A stretch of 64,000 nucleotides of DNA from NCBI GenBank assembly GCA_956465555.1, contig OY101117.1:1860001-1924000 (forward strand). The letters are read 5' to 3'. The translations under genes were made by a program, and so were the position numbers. This DNA comes from Nitzschia sp. pyKryTriq1 (Eukaryota > Bacillariophyta > Bacillariophyceae > Bacillariales > Bacillariaceae). The notes beneath the pieces were generated by a model. The model searched no databases. It worked only from the letters and a program-made list of their open reading frames with translations, and had not been told where the DNA came from. How positions within the stretch are numbered: the stretch's first letter is position 1; every line of letters begins with the position of its first letter. Shown here one piece after another: positions 53,293 through 63,400 of the stretch.

Positions 53293-54468
53293 ATGAGGTC
53301 ATGTATTGGTTCGTCATGTTTGTTCTTTGGGGCCCTGCTAGTTGGTAATCTGTGCCTGAATGCCGCTGTTTCTTCAGCATTCTCTACACAGCCCACCGTG
53401 CTTTCAGGTCCAAGGTTCGGAACAACAACAGGCTGGAGAGACACGATCGAATGCAAAAGAGAGGTGTGCAAGTTTGAACATATAACACGGCAGGATTTCG
53501 TTGCTTTGCTAGCATCAGGGGGAAACGACGACGACTCGCCAGAAGAAAAAGGAAGCGCCCGACTTGGACGTCTTCGGCGCTGGAGGAAGCGACTGAACAG
53601 GTTGAGTAAAGCGTTGCTCTTGTCATCCGCTTTGCTGTTATCTAGAAGCAAGCCAGCGGAAGCAAAATTCTCCTATGAGATTCGAGAAGAACGAAAATAT
53701 TCGATTCGTCCAGGTGCCACTCAGGAGCAAGCTTCGAAACTAGTTGAGGGCGAGGTTCCCGATGACATCCCAGAAGCCAAGTCTGTGTTTGATACGGGTT
53801 CACAATCTGCAAAAAAGGGACAACAAGCTCCTGCAAAGTCCACTGCTGCCTATGATTACGGAGACGAAGATGACGACGAGGATGATTTATTGGATTTTCA
53901 AGATCGTCGAGAAAATATGCCCTCGAGAAAAGGAATACAAGCTGAAAAGGCTGTCGCTGAGCGGCTACAGACGAGTACTCGTGCTCAATTCTCTGGGATC
54001 GACACTTCGAAAACAAAGAGTAGAGCGATGTACATCAAGGTATCAGTCGGTCTGTTCATCCCCACTTGGGGTGCCATGGGTGTTCGTGAGTTCGTCCGGC
54101 GTCGTAAGGAAGAAGCATACGTGAAGAAAGGATTAGCAATCTTGGAGGCTCAGAAAGCTGAGTACTTCAATGTCACCGAAACGACCCCCGATTCGGATAT
54201 CGAAGACGAACTAAAGGACCTGAAAGATGGTGATGACGACGACGATGATGACGACGACGACGATGATGAAGACGACGATGAAGACGACGACGACGATGAT
54301 GACGATGATGAGCCCGACACGCCACCTCCTTCAGCGCGAAAGGGCCCAAAGCGACCTTCAGGAGGGGGAGGCGGCGATAGCAGCGGGGGTAGTGGTGGAG
54401 ACCCCGGATATGGTCGACCGAGTGACGATGACCTGAAACGGCTTGGCGATCTATTCAACAAGTCGTAA
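53293..54468 (+). CDS. Predicted thylakoid protein with twin-Arg-like signal and Asp-rich run
   Basis: Single exon, 391 residues, ATG 53293. It carries layered targeting: a signal peptide ending at NAAVSSAFSTQP (plastid motif), a transit region, then RLRRWRKRLNRLSKALLLSS and LLLSRSKPAEAKF, which looks like a second, thylakoid-type signal with an AEA|K cleavage site. The mature part begins FSYEIREERKYSIRPGATQE and has a helix MYIKVSVGLFIPTWGAMGV, a Lys/Arg segment, and an Asp/Glu run of about 33 residues near 310-345 followed by a Gly-rich tail. No family recognised. The acidic run may bind cations such as calcium; that is inference. The start was chosen because it gives a proper signal peptide. 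Confidence 0.65.
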   Translation: MRSCIGSSCLFFGALLVGNLCLNAAVSSAFSTQPTVLSGPRFGTTTGWRDTIECKREVCKFEHITRQDFVALLASGGNDDDSPEEKGSARLGRLRRWRKRLNRLSKALLLSSALLLSRSKPAEAKFSYEIREERKYSIRPGATQEQASKLVEGEVPDDIPEAKSVFDTGSQSAKKGQQAPAKSTAAYDYGDEDDDEDDLLDFQDRRENMPSRKGIQAEKAVAERLQTSTRAQFSGIDTSKTKSRAMYIKVSVGLFIPTWGAMGVREFVRRRKEEAYVKKGLAILEAQKAEYFNVTETTPDSDIEDELKDLKDGDDDDDDDDDDDDEDDDEDDDDDDDDDEPDTPPPSARKGPKRPSGGGGGDSSGGSGGDPGYGRPSDDDLKRLGDLFNKS

Positions 54469-54711
54469 AGGTCGTCTTCGCGCCCGTGCAAACTCCGATA
54501 GAAATATATACATTAACTCTAAAGACTTTCAACGTTGAGAGATGTACTAGTATTGTTTCATATGATCACACATGCATTTTGTCTTCATAGCAGTAGCATA
54601 CAACGAACGAAGATATTCCACTGTACTTATTTCAAATGTCTCTCTTTAAATAGCCGCACCCCGCAGCCGTTTGCGTTTGTGCCATTCAAGCATTCAACTT
54701 ATGTGATGCGA
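54469..54711. other. Short convergent spacer
   Basis: About 240 bp between two convergent genes. Nothing recognised. Confidence 0.4.
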
Positions 54712-55431
54712 TTATCGGGAGCCCTGACACTCTATACGAAGCGCCTCCAACTCCACACCCTTGGCTTTTGCCTCTTGCTTCCACCCTCTCACCTGAGTTT
54801 CCAGTTCTTTGATATAGTATTCGTCCTGAAGCTTGTCCTGCGACTGTAGCGCTCTGCAGTTTTGTATATCTTGTCGAAGTTCTCCTATGATAAGTCTCGA
54901 AGACATTTTTCCGTAGACCAACATACCAGTGGCGACGGCAAGCCAAAGTGCCAGAATCCAAATCCAATTTGCCCCTTTGAAGAATGATGTAACTATAGTG
55001 ATGCCGTCTTCCTTTGCCTCGACCAATTGACTTTTATTACCATTGGCCGTTTCTGTGACGCCTGCTTCTGGTTTCTCGGAAGAGACTGTCGGGACAGTTG
55101 CTGTTTCGGTGGGCTCCAGTGTAAGTTCAACAGCAGAAGCTGATGGCGGTACCAACATTTCAGAGTTTTCCTCAATACCTTCCAACCTGCTGCTATCTAC
55201 CTTGGGACTAGTAACTGCCAGCCTCGTATCGGATGCAGCGGCAACAGACGGGGACGGATGCTTCACGCCTCGAGGTGGTCGTACTGTGGTCCGCACGGGG
55301 GTCGTCGAGGTATTGCGCCGCTTTGTCTCCTTTGAGGAGTCGTCTGCATCGCCCTCGCTTTCCAGTTCGAGATCGTTCCTCGATCGCTTCTTCGTACTGT
55401 CTGCTTTCCTTTTGCTCGATGCTGCTTGCAT
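54712..55431 (-). CDS. Single-pass membrane protein with C-terminal coiled coil
   Basis: Single exon, 239 residues, ATG 55431. The N-terminal 145 residues are polar, with basic clusters KRKADSTKKRSRNDLE and ETKRRNTS that could be nuclear signals, then a Thr/Val/Pro-rich stretch. One helix, WIWILALWLAVATGMLVYG, is followed by a charged coiled coil (LIIGELRQDIQNCRALQSQD to ELETQVRGWKQEAKAKGVEL). The layout (disordered basic side, one helix, coiled coil) fits an inner nuclear membrane or ER-tethering protein, but nothing identifies the family. Confidence 0.6.
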   Translation of the reverse strand: MQAASSKRKADSTKKRSRNDLELESEGDADDSSKETKRRNTSTTPVRTTVRPPRGVKHPSPSVAAASDTRLAVTSPKVDSSRLEGIEENSEMLVPPSASAVELTLEPTETATVPTVSSEKPEAGVTETANGNKSQLVEAKEDGITIVTSFFKGANWIWILALWLAVATGMLVYGKMSSRLIIGELRQDIQNCRALQSQDKLQDEYYIKELETQVRGWKQEAKAKGVELEALRIECQGSR

Positions 55432-55904
55432 GGTGACGCAATTGTAATCAGAGCCAAAATGCAGGTCAGCGTAGTATTCAGCAGGTAGACGGAGAAGAGT
55501 TGTCGATGAAGCTTCTCCCTACTTTTCACAGTTACTGTCTGTTTGGTTACTTCTTACGATGATATCAGGAGTTCAGAGATGACGGCTAAGAAGTTGAGAT
55601 TTATGGATCGGTCGACAGTCAACAAAAAAGAGCCCAACAACAACATTGAAAATGGGTCATCGTAGATTTTCGTGGGCAGAACATGCAAATACCGGTACTG
55701 TACGAAGTGACGACTCAATGATACTGCTCCGGTACTCGTACTCGTACTTTACATACCCGGTATTCCGGGCCAGGGTACCACCAAACCTGAGTCGACCTAG
55801 TCCTTCAATCTCTCTGCTCGTGCAGTACCGGTACGAGTACCAATACCAGTATTGTGTAGAGCGGGAGAGCTAATAATACTTGTAGTCTACGAGTACTCGT
55901 ACAA
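55432..55904. repeat. Intergenic region with GTAC blocks
   Basis: No gene recognised. GTAC blocks at 55690-55745 (ACCGGTACTGTACGAAG; CGGTACTCGTACTCGTAC) and 55825-55850. Confidence 0.45.
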
Positions 55905-55992
55905 TATCGTAAAGCAGCAAAAAAGTGCACTGTCTAATTTAGCTGCTACCTTGACGGTCGAGAGCAACGAATCTCTCTTGCGCCGGAACAAT
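55905..55992 (+). repeat. Solo arm of the MITE family seen at 19.3-19.8 kb
   Basis: Starts TATCGTAAAGCAGCAAAAAA and ends CTCTCTTGCGCCGGAACAAT. By eye it differs from the 19562-19650 arm at only a few bases over 88 bp. It lies at the end of a GTAC block, before the 3' end of the next gene. Confidence 0.75.
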
Positions 55993-56065
55993 GTCAGTAG
56001 TCTACTGGTACCCTGTGTGCCATCTCCCGTCCAAGAGATTGTAAAAATAAAATACACTGGCGACT

Positions 56066-58064
56066 TTACACCAGCTCCTTCTTCCAAACGTCCATGGCGT
56101 CTTCAAGACGTTTCAATATCGTCTCTTCGCTCAGTTCCTTAATCACAGCGTCATCGGCATAGTTGCACCGTCTTGCGCGCACTCTGAGTTTGCTGTCTTT
56201 TGTAACCTCCACAACCACATCGATACCTCCTTCTCGTACTGTCCTCCGGAATGCAGGAGACGCTCCAGCTGTCCCAGCCTTCTTTCCCGACTGATCCTCG
56301 CGTTGACGCTCTTCATCCTTGCTCATATAGTACTTGCCTGTTTTGGTCGGCAAAAACAAAAGCTGTACTCCATCTTGTTTCTCAAGTAAGTGCGAGGACC
56401 TCGATTGAATGCCATTGAAGGAACGGACAGGTGTCGTCAACCCCTTACCGCTATCGGACACAATTTCCGCCCAACCTTGAACATACTCGAGAAGCTTTCC
56501 ATATTGGCTTGAATCGCCAATGTTCTCGATACGTAACACCTCCGGTCCCTCCAAACATAAAAAGGCAGTGTCCCAAAAATTCTCATCTGTTTCTTCCATG
56601 CTCGTTGGAAGTGTGCCACACAACGACAGAGTAGAGTTACGCGCGAATGGTTGATAGGCAACCGCTTGTACGATCCCCTGGGCTGTTGCTTCAACAGTTG
56701 CTGCATCATCCAGAACATCGCCAGGTCGAAGATCGAAGTCTTTGTTAGAAGCTTTCAAGTCTCCAACTTTGATTATTGTGAAATCCAATGGCGGTTCTGT
56801 AGTACGACGTTGAACTGTATTGATCAAAACTTCCTCGATTTGCCTTCGTTGGTCCAGCTTTCCAAGAAAATTCGCAACAGAATAGGGAAATTTATCCGTC
56901 CGCTCTGTGCCGAGAGTAGAAATACCGACCAGTTGTGTCGGGGGTCGTCCCACAGCTCCATTTGCTTGAAGAGTCTTACGGAGAAGTTTGTCCAAAATAT
57001 TGGACAGGGAACTAGCCTGAGTGATACTAGTACAAAAGACCAAAACACAAGCTGCATTGTTTCCCCCTAGAGGCATGGAAGCTGTTGGTGCCAACACTTC
57101 AATCTGGCAATTCGGAATATCGGTGGCTTCAAGGCGTTTGGTCAATGCGGGGACAAGTTGTTTCGCCAGCGCATCCTGTGCATAATAGAGTGAGTCCCGG
57201 GGATGGGACGTCGAGCATGAACAAGCATGTTTAATATAAAGCGAATGCTCATGAATGTTCACGTACCTGCTTAGTATCTGCCACCACAATGATCCGATTT
57301 TCGATGGGTGCTATGGTAGGAGTATCGGAAGATCCAGTTGTTGTTTCTCCTTTCCCTGCTGCTTGCTTACTCTGTTTCTGAACGGCGTTGTCTATGCTCC
57401 CCAGCAACGAACCACTCCCCGATGCAACCACGGTCCTACCCGACAAGGTTCCCCATGTTCCCATCTCAAGCCCCTTTCCACTTCCTTCCATAGCTTTCGA
57501 AGCAGCTGCTGCCGTTTTCGTGGAAGCTCGTGTTTCTTTCGTCGAATCAAGAAAATTCCCAGTCAGTTTGTCAATTTTTTTCATGAGCTCTTCGGATTTT
57601 CGTTGTGCTTCTAGTTCACTTGCAATCTGCATGATTTTTCGCGATTGCTCCATTTCTTTCGACATTTTCTTACGAAGTTTCTCGATATCCCGGATTCCTT
57701 CGTCAATGGCAGAGTTGATGATTCCCTCCGCCTCCTTTTTTATTTCTGCAGCCTCTTCTTCATTCAGCGGTTCCAAGTTGACCCCAATTCCCAGCCTCGG
57801 GGCTTCGGGCACGTTAGGGAGGGCATCCCACGCCGTCGACGGGTCGGGCGGGGCATCGTCCCGGGGCCATTCTTTGTCATAATCTACATTGGCATCCCAC
57901 GCCTCCTCCTCGTTATTGGCATCCCCCCTTGGACTATTCGTACTGCTTCGAGGGGTCGCCGAGGAGTCGAAGCGTATCTTTGAAGCCCCTGGGGCGAAGC
58001 CCTGGGCAAAGTTGCTCCAGCCAACAATGCCACATGTTATCCATGAAATGAAGAGAAGCTTCAT
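56066..58064 (-). CDS. Plastid-targeted NAD(P)-binding Rossmann-like protein with coiled-coil N-terminus
   Basis: Model: 58064-57267 and 57175-56066, giving 635 residues; phase 0. Signal peptide ends at FAQGFAPGASK, a textbook diatom plastid motif. Residues about 85-190 are a charged helix (AEGIINSAIDEGIRDIEKLR), probably a coiled coil. A Rossmann-type region follows: NRIIVVADTKQ|DALAKQLVP, CVLVFCTSITQ, VGISTLGTERTDKFPYSVAN and FTIIKVGDLKASNKDFDLRP, as in atypical short-chain dehydrogenases of the NmrA type, but the Gly-rich dinucleotide loop is poor. C-terminus RRTVREGGIDVVVEVTKDSK forms a separate beta domain. In plants, related atypical SDRs are plastid assembly or RNA factors. Enzymatic activity is doubtful. 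Confidence 0.68.
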
Positions 58065-58661
58065 CGTGCCTCGACAAAGTCTAATTCAAAGTTTGAAAGG
58101 CAGACAAGGAGGCGTACCGCCGGTAGACAAGTACCAGTATGACACCTACTCTATTATGTATTTACTATCTTGTCGGTAGATGAGTACTCATAACGGTACC
58201 GGTAGTATTTTATAAACCAGCCCAGTGAACGCATCAGACAGCCCGCAGATGAGGACGAGCACGGAGCAGAGCTGAGGGAGCGTGGGCGAGGATGAGGACC
58301 GCTGGCTCGGGGATATCCTGCGTGCGCGTCGGCTCGGCCGGGCGGCGGATGGTATCTGCCCAGACGTCAGGGGTCGTCTGTCCGTTGCGGCTTGCACTCG
58401 AGACAACACTCTGCGAAAATCCAACATTTGTAATATCCCTACAGTACCTTTTATCGCGCTATCGCTACTCGTACTGTACCGGTACGAGTACCGGTACGAA
58501 GCACGCAGGTAACGTCAGTTCGCCCGTCAGCTTCGAGTACAATAACACCGAGTATTTTTTTTAACCGGCAACCGGCACACGGCGTCTACAGCAAAATGAA
58601 AGTATAAGAGCTTGGTGTTGTAAAATGAAAATAAAAGCAAAGTAAGCATCAATGTTCTAAC
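58065..58661. repeat. Divergent intergenic region with GTAC blocks
   Basis: No gene recognised. GTAC words at 58120-58138, 58192-58205 and 58465-58500 (TACTGTACCGGTACGAGTACCGGTACG). Confidence 0.5.
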
Positions 58662-59063
58662 ATGGAAAACGGAGGCCCCAAGAGGCTCGTTCAAGTATCT
58701 TCCGCTGATGGCGAACCCAAATATCATCATGTGGAAACCCATTCAAAATCTTTCAAAGAATTTCGCATTTCGACGACAATGGAAGAACAACGTGACGTCG
58801 ACCAACAAGAGGACGACACTCCATCGAGTCGTCATTCTCATAAACTGTACGACGTGGAATCACAGGTTGTTAGGGGTCTTACAGTGAATCATCTATCAGA
58901 GCGAAATGACAAAACGGATCGATACCACGAGTACATGTCTCCTCTTCCAATCGAAGGCGAGGATGGATGCCCATTGCCTATTTGGATGGTTATCTCGATT
59001 ACATTACTCTCGATAGTTGGGATTCTCGGGGCTATATTTGAGTTACGGTACCAGTTCCAGTGA
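58662..59063 (+). CDS. Small tail-anchored membrane protein
   Basis: Single exon, 133 residues, ATG 58662. The first 105 residues are polar and acidic (MEEQRDVDQQEDDTPSS; VNHLSERNDKTDRYHEYMSP). A single helix LPIWMVISITLLSIVGILGA lies near the C-terminus with a short tail FELRYQFQ. No family recognised. Length and composition support coding, but it is a modest case. Confidence 0.5.
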   Translation: MENGGPKRLVQVSSADGEPKYHHVETHSKSFKEFRISTTMEEQRDVDQQEDDTPSSRHSHKLYDVESQVVRGLTVNHLSERNDKTDRYHEYMSPLPIEGEDGCPLPIWMVISITLLSIVGILGAIFELRYQFQ

Positions 59064-59624
59064 TATAGGACAGGTGCACTTCAGCAATTTGTTTACCCGA
59101 GTCAAAGCGGTTGTCCCAGGTCGGACGACAAATATCGCGCACAGCGGATGCTAGTGATAAGTTTCGTATCTTCAGTCTATCGGTAAATGACCGTGGCATC
59201 TTCACGACGGACCCTCTTGAATAATTGATAGCCAGGCGAGATAACACGACGAGATCGAAAAACGAATGAGGCTTGGTTGGTTACGTGGATACAAGGCAAC
59301 ATAGGTCTTTTCTTTCAGGTGGACCTCATTGTACCTTTCGAAGGACGAGTACGAGTACAGAATGCCTTTTTCCTCAGCATCGAGTTCCCGTAACTCATCA
59401 AGCCACCAAAACATATTCGAGCCAAGGATTCTTTGATACCCTATATTTTCCTCTTCTACTGATTCCAATTACAAGATGGATAGAGGCTATTTGCTAAGCC
59501 AGCACAGTGTTTCAAAAAGGAATAGTTACCGTGTAATTATATATGATTGTTCTTTTTCCACAAACTGTTCATGTCATAGGAGGCAGGGCATCACAGACCC
59601 TTGAAATATGCGTCGACGCACTCC
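59064..59624. other. Convergent intergenic spacer, nothing recognised
   Basis: 560 bp between the 3' ends of the small tail-anchored gene and the four-module gene. Only short, non-protein-like ORFs. Confidence 0.45.
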
Positions 59625-62600
59625 TTAGTAGTATCGCCACCAGCCACTCGTGCCACGAGGAATCATTTCGGGAACCTCTTCAATCAGACGCTCCCACATG
59701 ACTGCATCTACATTGCGGTAGACAATAGCGCCAACCTGTTGAGCGCGCTCTGGTAGAGACCAAAACAAAACCTTGAGGTATCGCACACGTTGCATGTGTC
59801 GCGGGAGATTCGAAATGACATAAGGGATGATGATCTCCCAGCGGTCGGCGTCAGTGATTTCCCAAACTTTACGGGAAATTTCCTTCTGGACTTCGAGAGG
59901 AAGGTACTTCTTTCCGATAGGTTGCAAGTTGTCTTCTTCGCCCTTGAGATGTTCCTCGAAGTGTGAAAAAAAGGGAGGAAGAGTCTTGTTGAGTACATCA
60001 AGCGCTTGTTGGCGCTGGGCGACGGGGAGAGAACTGTCGAGCAGGATGTTGGCATTCTTTTCAACCTCATCCATGACAACGTGGGACTCTTCGTGGTCAT
60101 CATTGAACTGCTTGGCGTGGTCGTGGAACCAGTCGTTGAAGACCTTGAAAATGACTTCATCTTCATGCTTGGAGTGCTCTTCGTGCAAAATGCTGAATCG
60201 GTTCAAGTGAACGGCGAACATGCTGAGATTCTGATTCATTTCCTCCGTGTTGGTCACGTCGAGGCTTCGCAGCGCCTCTCGCATGGTACTCATGTTTCCG
60301 CGGAAGGCTTCATGCGTAAGTTTCATGAACGAGAGAGGGCCCCACTTGTTCTCGGGGACAAAAATACCGCGCCGACGAATCAGAGCAACGCCCGTGTGAA
60401 GCAAGTTGGCAAGGTTAGCGACCGACGCCATGACCAACCCAATGGTTGCAAGAGTCTGGGCGGCGCGGAAGTCTGTGACTGCATAAAAGAGGCAAGCAGC
60501 AGCAGCAAATGCACCCAGCGCGAAACAGCCAATCCAGTATTCCATCCCCCACTTGTCCTTTCCGACGAATCCTATGTTAGGCATCGCCGAGTAGACGATT
60601 CCCAAAAACATGAAAATCGAAATGAAGTAGTAGTTTGAGAAGGAATTGACACACTCACTCTTGTCAATCGGACTCTTTGAGTAGAAGCACACCGAAAAGT
60701 CTGACATTCCCAGGACAGCCGGCGCAGCCAACCACGTGAAGATACCAAATCGAAGACGGGAGTCGCTGTTGTGCGTAGTGACAACCTTGAAGAAGGTAAT
60801 GGTGAAAAGGACCAAGAACATGAACACTGCGAACGCCTGGAAGAAGCGAGCAATATAGACAGTTCCTTCGGCGCTGTCGCTGTCGGTGGCGAAAAGAGGA
60901 ATCATAGGGGCAACCAATGCGGCAACGCTCAATCCAACAGGTAGGATGAGCCAGTGTGGATGGATGTGCTCCATCTCCAGTCGCCGAGCAATCCATTCAC
61001 CCATTTTGGCAACGGTTAGGAAGACCTGGGCGATGGCTCCGATCCAAAAGAATATACGGGAGACGATTTGGGGCGGCTCTTCATTGCCGGCCATCGCTTC
61101 ATCTTGATCGTAATCAATCTGATCATAGAACAAAAACGCAAAGCACATGAAACAGAGGGGAATCATCGAGAAGGAATTTCCACGGAGAGGGCAGTGCCAC
61201 TCAGTGACGCACTTGTGGGGATACATTGCTAGCCGAATCATGTAGAGACAAAACATGAGCAAAAATATCAGAAAGCCAACGGCTGAAATAGCCTGGAACG
61301 CTCCTTCGTGTACAATGAAGCCTCGCTCTTCCACACCGAGGGCGGTGCCGATACCGTTGGTCCAGTCAGAGGCAACTTTGAACGCAATGGCAAGGGCCGC
61401 AACAGAAAGTGGAAGAGCGAAGTACCCCACTTGCATGTGACGGATAAAGTCAAAGTCATCCTTGCTGTATTCATCAGTCTTCTTCTTGTATTTCAGGGAA
61501 ATGGGAGAGGTCAGATCACTGTTATGTACGGAAGCAATAGCAATCATGAAAACTAGTTAGAAAACATGCTTCTTTAGTGGAAAAAATAAACCACGTTACT
61601 CACGTGTCGACTTTGTCCGGGGTGGGCGCTTTCTGATCCAAAAACATGTAGTTCCAGCTCTCTTCGTTCTCCTCACGAGACGAAGTATAGATGCGGTAGG
61701 CGTACTGTGGTCATCATGTATGGAAGCAATAGCAACCATGAAAATTGGTTAGAAACTGGTTCGCTCGCTTCAGAAGAAACCATAAAGCACGGTACTTACG
61801 TCGGGAATCAGTCCCAGGTATATTCCGATCTGGAAGAATTTGCACCCGAGGCAGAAATCCAAGGCCCACTCCATACCCGAAGCACCAGCCAGTCCAGCCA
61901 TAAAGGCCATACCGACCCACTCATGGTATTTGAAATCAAGGAAATAAAAGAGGGTTCCCAGCCCAGAAAACATGACCCCGCAAAACGAGGCGAACTGTTT
62001 CGGGGGCCCGGGACGGAATTGCGGGCGGAAGGGCGAGACCAAAAAGGTGGCAATCATGCCCAAGGGCGAGGCCGAAGCACCGGCCATCATGCGCAAGCAA
62101 AAGTCGAGCAAGACAAAGACGGTGAGCCAGTGGGCCCAAAGCTCGTCCTTGAATACCGCGCAAACGACACTGAGGGCGCACACTTGAAAGCCGGTTACAC
62201 GGATGACGTAGTTGTTGACCACATTGGGGAACCAGAAAAGAGGGTTCATGGCCACGCCGCGGTCGGCAGGAATCAGGCGGGCAGTTTCTAGCCTGTCAGT
62301 ACCGACGGCGCGAGATTTGTTGACCAAGCCCTTGAGTAAGGTGTCGAGCTTGCCCTTGTGGTGGAGGGCCTTGACATCATCGCATCCTCCAATGAACGCG
62401 CCCTTGACGAACACCAACGGGACAGTGGACTTTCCAGTCTTCGACTTGGCGTAGGCAAAAATCTTGCCGCCCTCGGGGTGCAAGTTCACTTCGACGGAGT
62501 GAACGGTAACGCCAATCTTGTTGATCAAGAGATCCTTGACATCTCGGCAAAAGGGACAGGTGGACTTGCTGATCACCATAACGGCATGTAGGTCAATCAT

Positions 62601-62765
62601 AGCATCGATCTTCTCCGTAAGATCAGCCCCAGGATAAGATTGAATGTCGTTGATGACAATCGAACCACCAGCGGGGTCACGTTCCTTGGAAGCCCCAGCG
62701 GCGACTTCAATGTCCTCGAAGACCAGGGGAGAAACTTCGTTTGAGGCTTTCGTGTTGGGTGGCAT
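59625..62765 (-). CDS. Glutaredoxin-DUF4395-TDT/SLAC1-hemerythrin fusion protein
   Basis: Model: 62765-61800, 61704-61604, 61518-59625, giving 986 residues; phases 0 and 2 fit. ATG 62765 (MPPNTKAS); the earlier opening is TTG. Domain order: glutaredoxin (about 45-145) with KSTCPFCRDVKDLL (Cys70/Cys73), STVPLVFVKG and IGGCDDVKAL; DUF4395 membrane domain (about 147-322) with DRGVAMNPLFWFPNVVNNYV, PGPPKQFASFCGV and LDFCLGCKFFQIGIYLGL; a short linker; TDT/SLAC1 channel-like domain (about 365-690) with MQVGYFALPLSVAALAIAF, PHWLILPVGLSVAALVAPM and FQAFAVFMFLVLFTITFFKV; and a hemerythrin HHE domain (about 780-905) with HLNRFSILHEEHSKHEDEV, WFHDHAKQFNDDHEESH and FFSHFEEHLKGEEDNL, giving His/Glu iron ligands. 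The enzyme-channel fusion could couple redox or oxygen/NO sensing to anion or dicarboxylate/sulfite export. Confidence 0.85.
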
Positions 62766-63169
62766 GGTGCGAGTGAGTGACAGAAACAAGATATGAAATG
62801 GGGAGGCGCAAGCGGTTTGTCTGCTGCTCTCTTTTCAATTTTATGAACGCTTTTCTGGCATCGTCTTCGTTGCGGCCGTTGGTGCAGTCTACGTATTACG
62901 AATATTCACACCACCCGTGAAATCTTCGTTCTTGCTTCTTTCGAAAGCCGCCGTCCGCCTGCCGTGTGCTAAGGCCGTGCTAAACAGCGAACCGGTTCGT
63001 CGAATATAAATGAAGAATCATTCTACTATCATATATGCCGGTAGTACAAGTACTATTTTTTATAAAACTGTACCTGGGTACGGTGTACAGGGGCTCGCTT
63101 CGCTCCGCCCCTTCGGTTGCACATACTACTTCATTCATGTGCAAGACCTGCCCTCTGTTCCTTAGCGCG
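62766..63169. other. Promoter-side intergenic region
   Basis: Upstream of the four-module gene. Contains a GTAC cluster (about 63045-63090) and otherwise plain sequence. No gene recognised. Confidence 0.45.
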
Positions 63170-63400
63170 AATGGCGAACAGTAGGGGAAGGTCGACGAAC
63201 ATTTATATACACCCGTCGGAGTAGGGGAAGGTCGACGAACATTTTTAATTGATTACTTATATATACCCGTCGGAGTAGGGGAAGATCGACGAACATTTTT
63301 ATTGATTAATTATATGTGCCCTTCGGAGTTGGGGAAGGTCGACGAACATTTTTGATTCATTACTTATATAGGCCCTTCGGAGTTGGGGAAGGTCGATCGG
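63170..63400. repeat. Five copies of a 54-bp direct repeat
   Basis: The word GT(A/T)GGGGAAGGTCGACGAACATTT occurs at 63181, 63221, 63275, 63328 and 63382, spaced 40, 54, 53 and 54 bp. Between copies lies an AT-rich TTTTTGATTGATTACTTATATA segment and CCCGTCGGA or CCCTTCGGA. It is a minisatellite; copies drift gradually, and the last is cut short. Confidence 0.8.

Noticed and set aside
54150-54491. Serine-run ORF on the minus strand
   Set aside because: Antisense of the Asp-rich segment of the 53293-54468 gene.
63170-63400. CRISPR array
   Set aside because: Repeats are unequal, the spacers are related to each other, and this is eukaryotic DNA; a minisatellite explains it.
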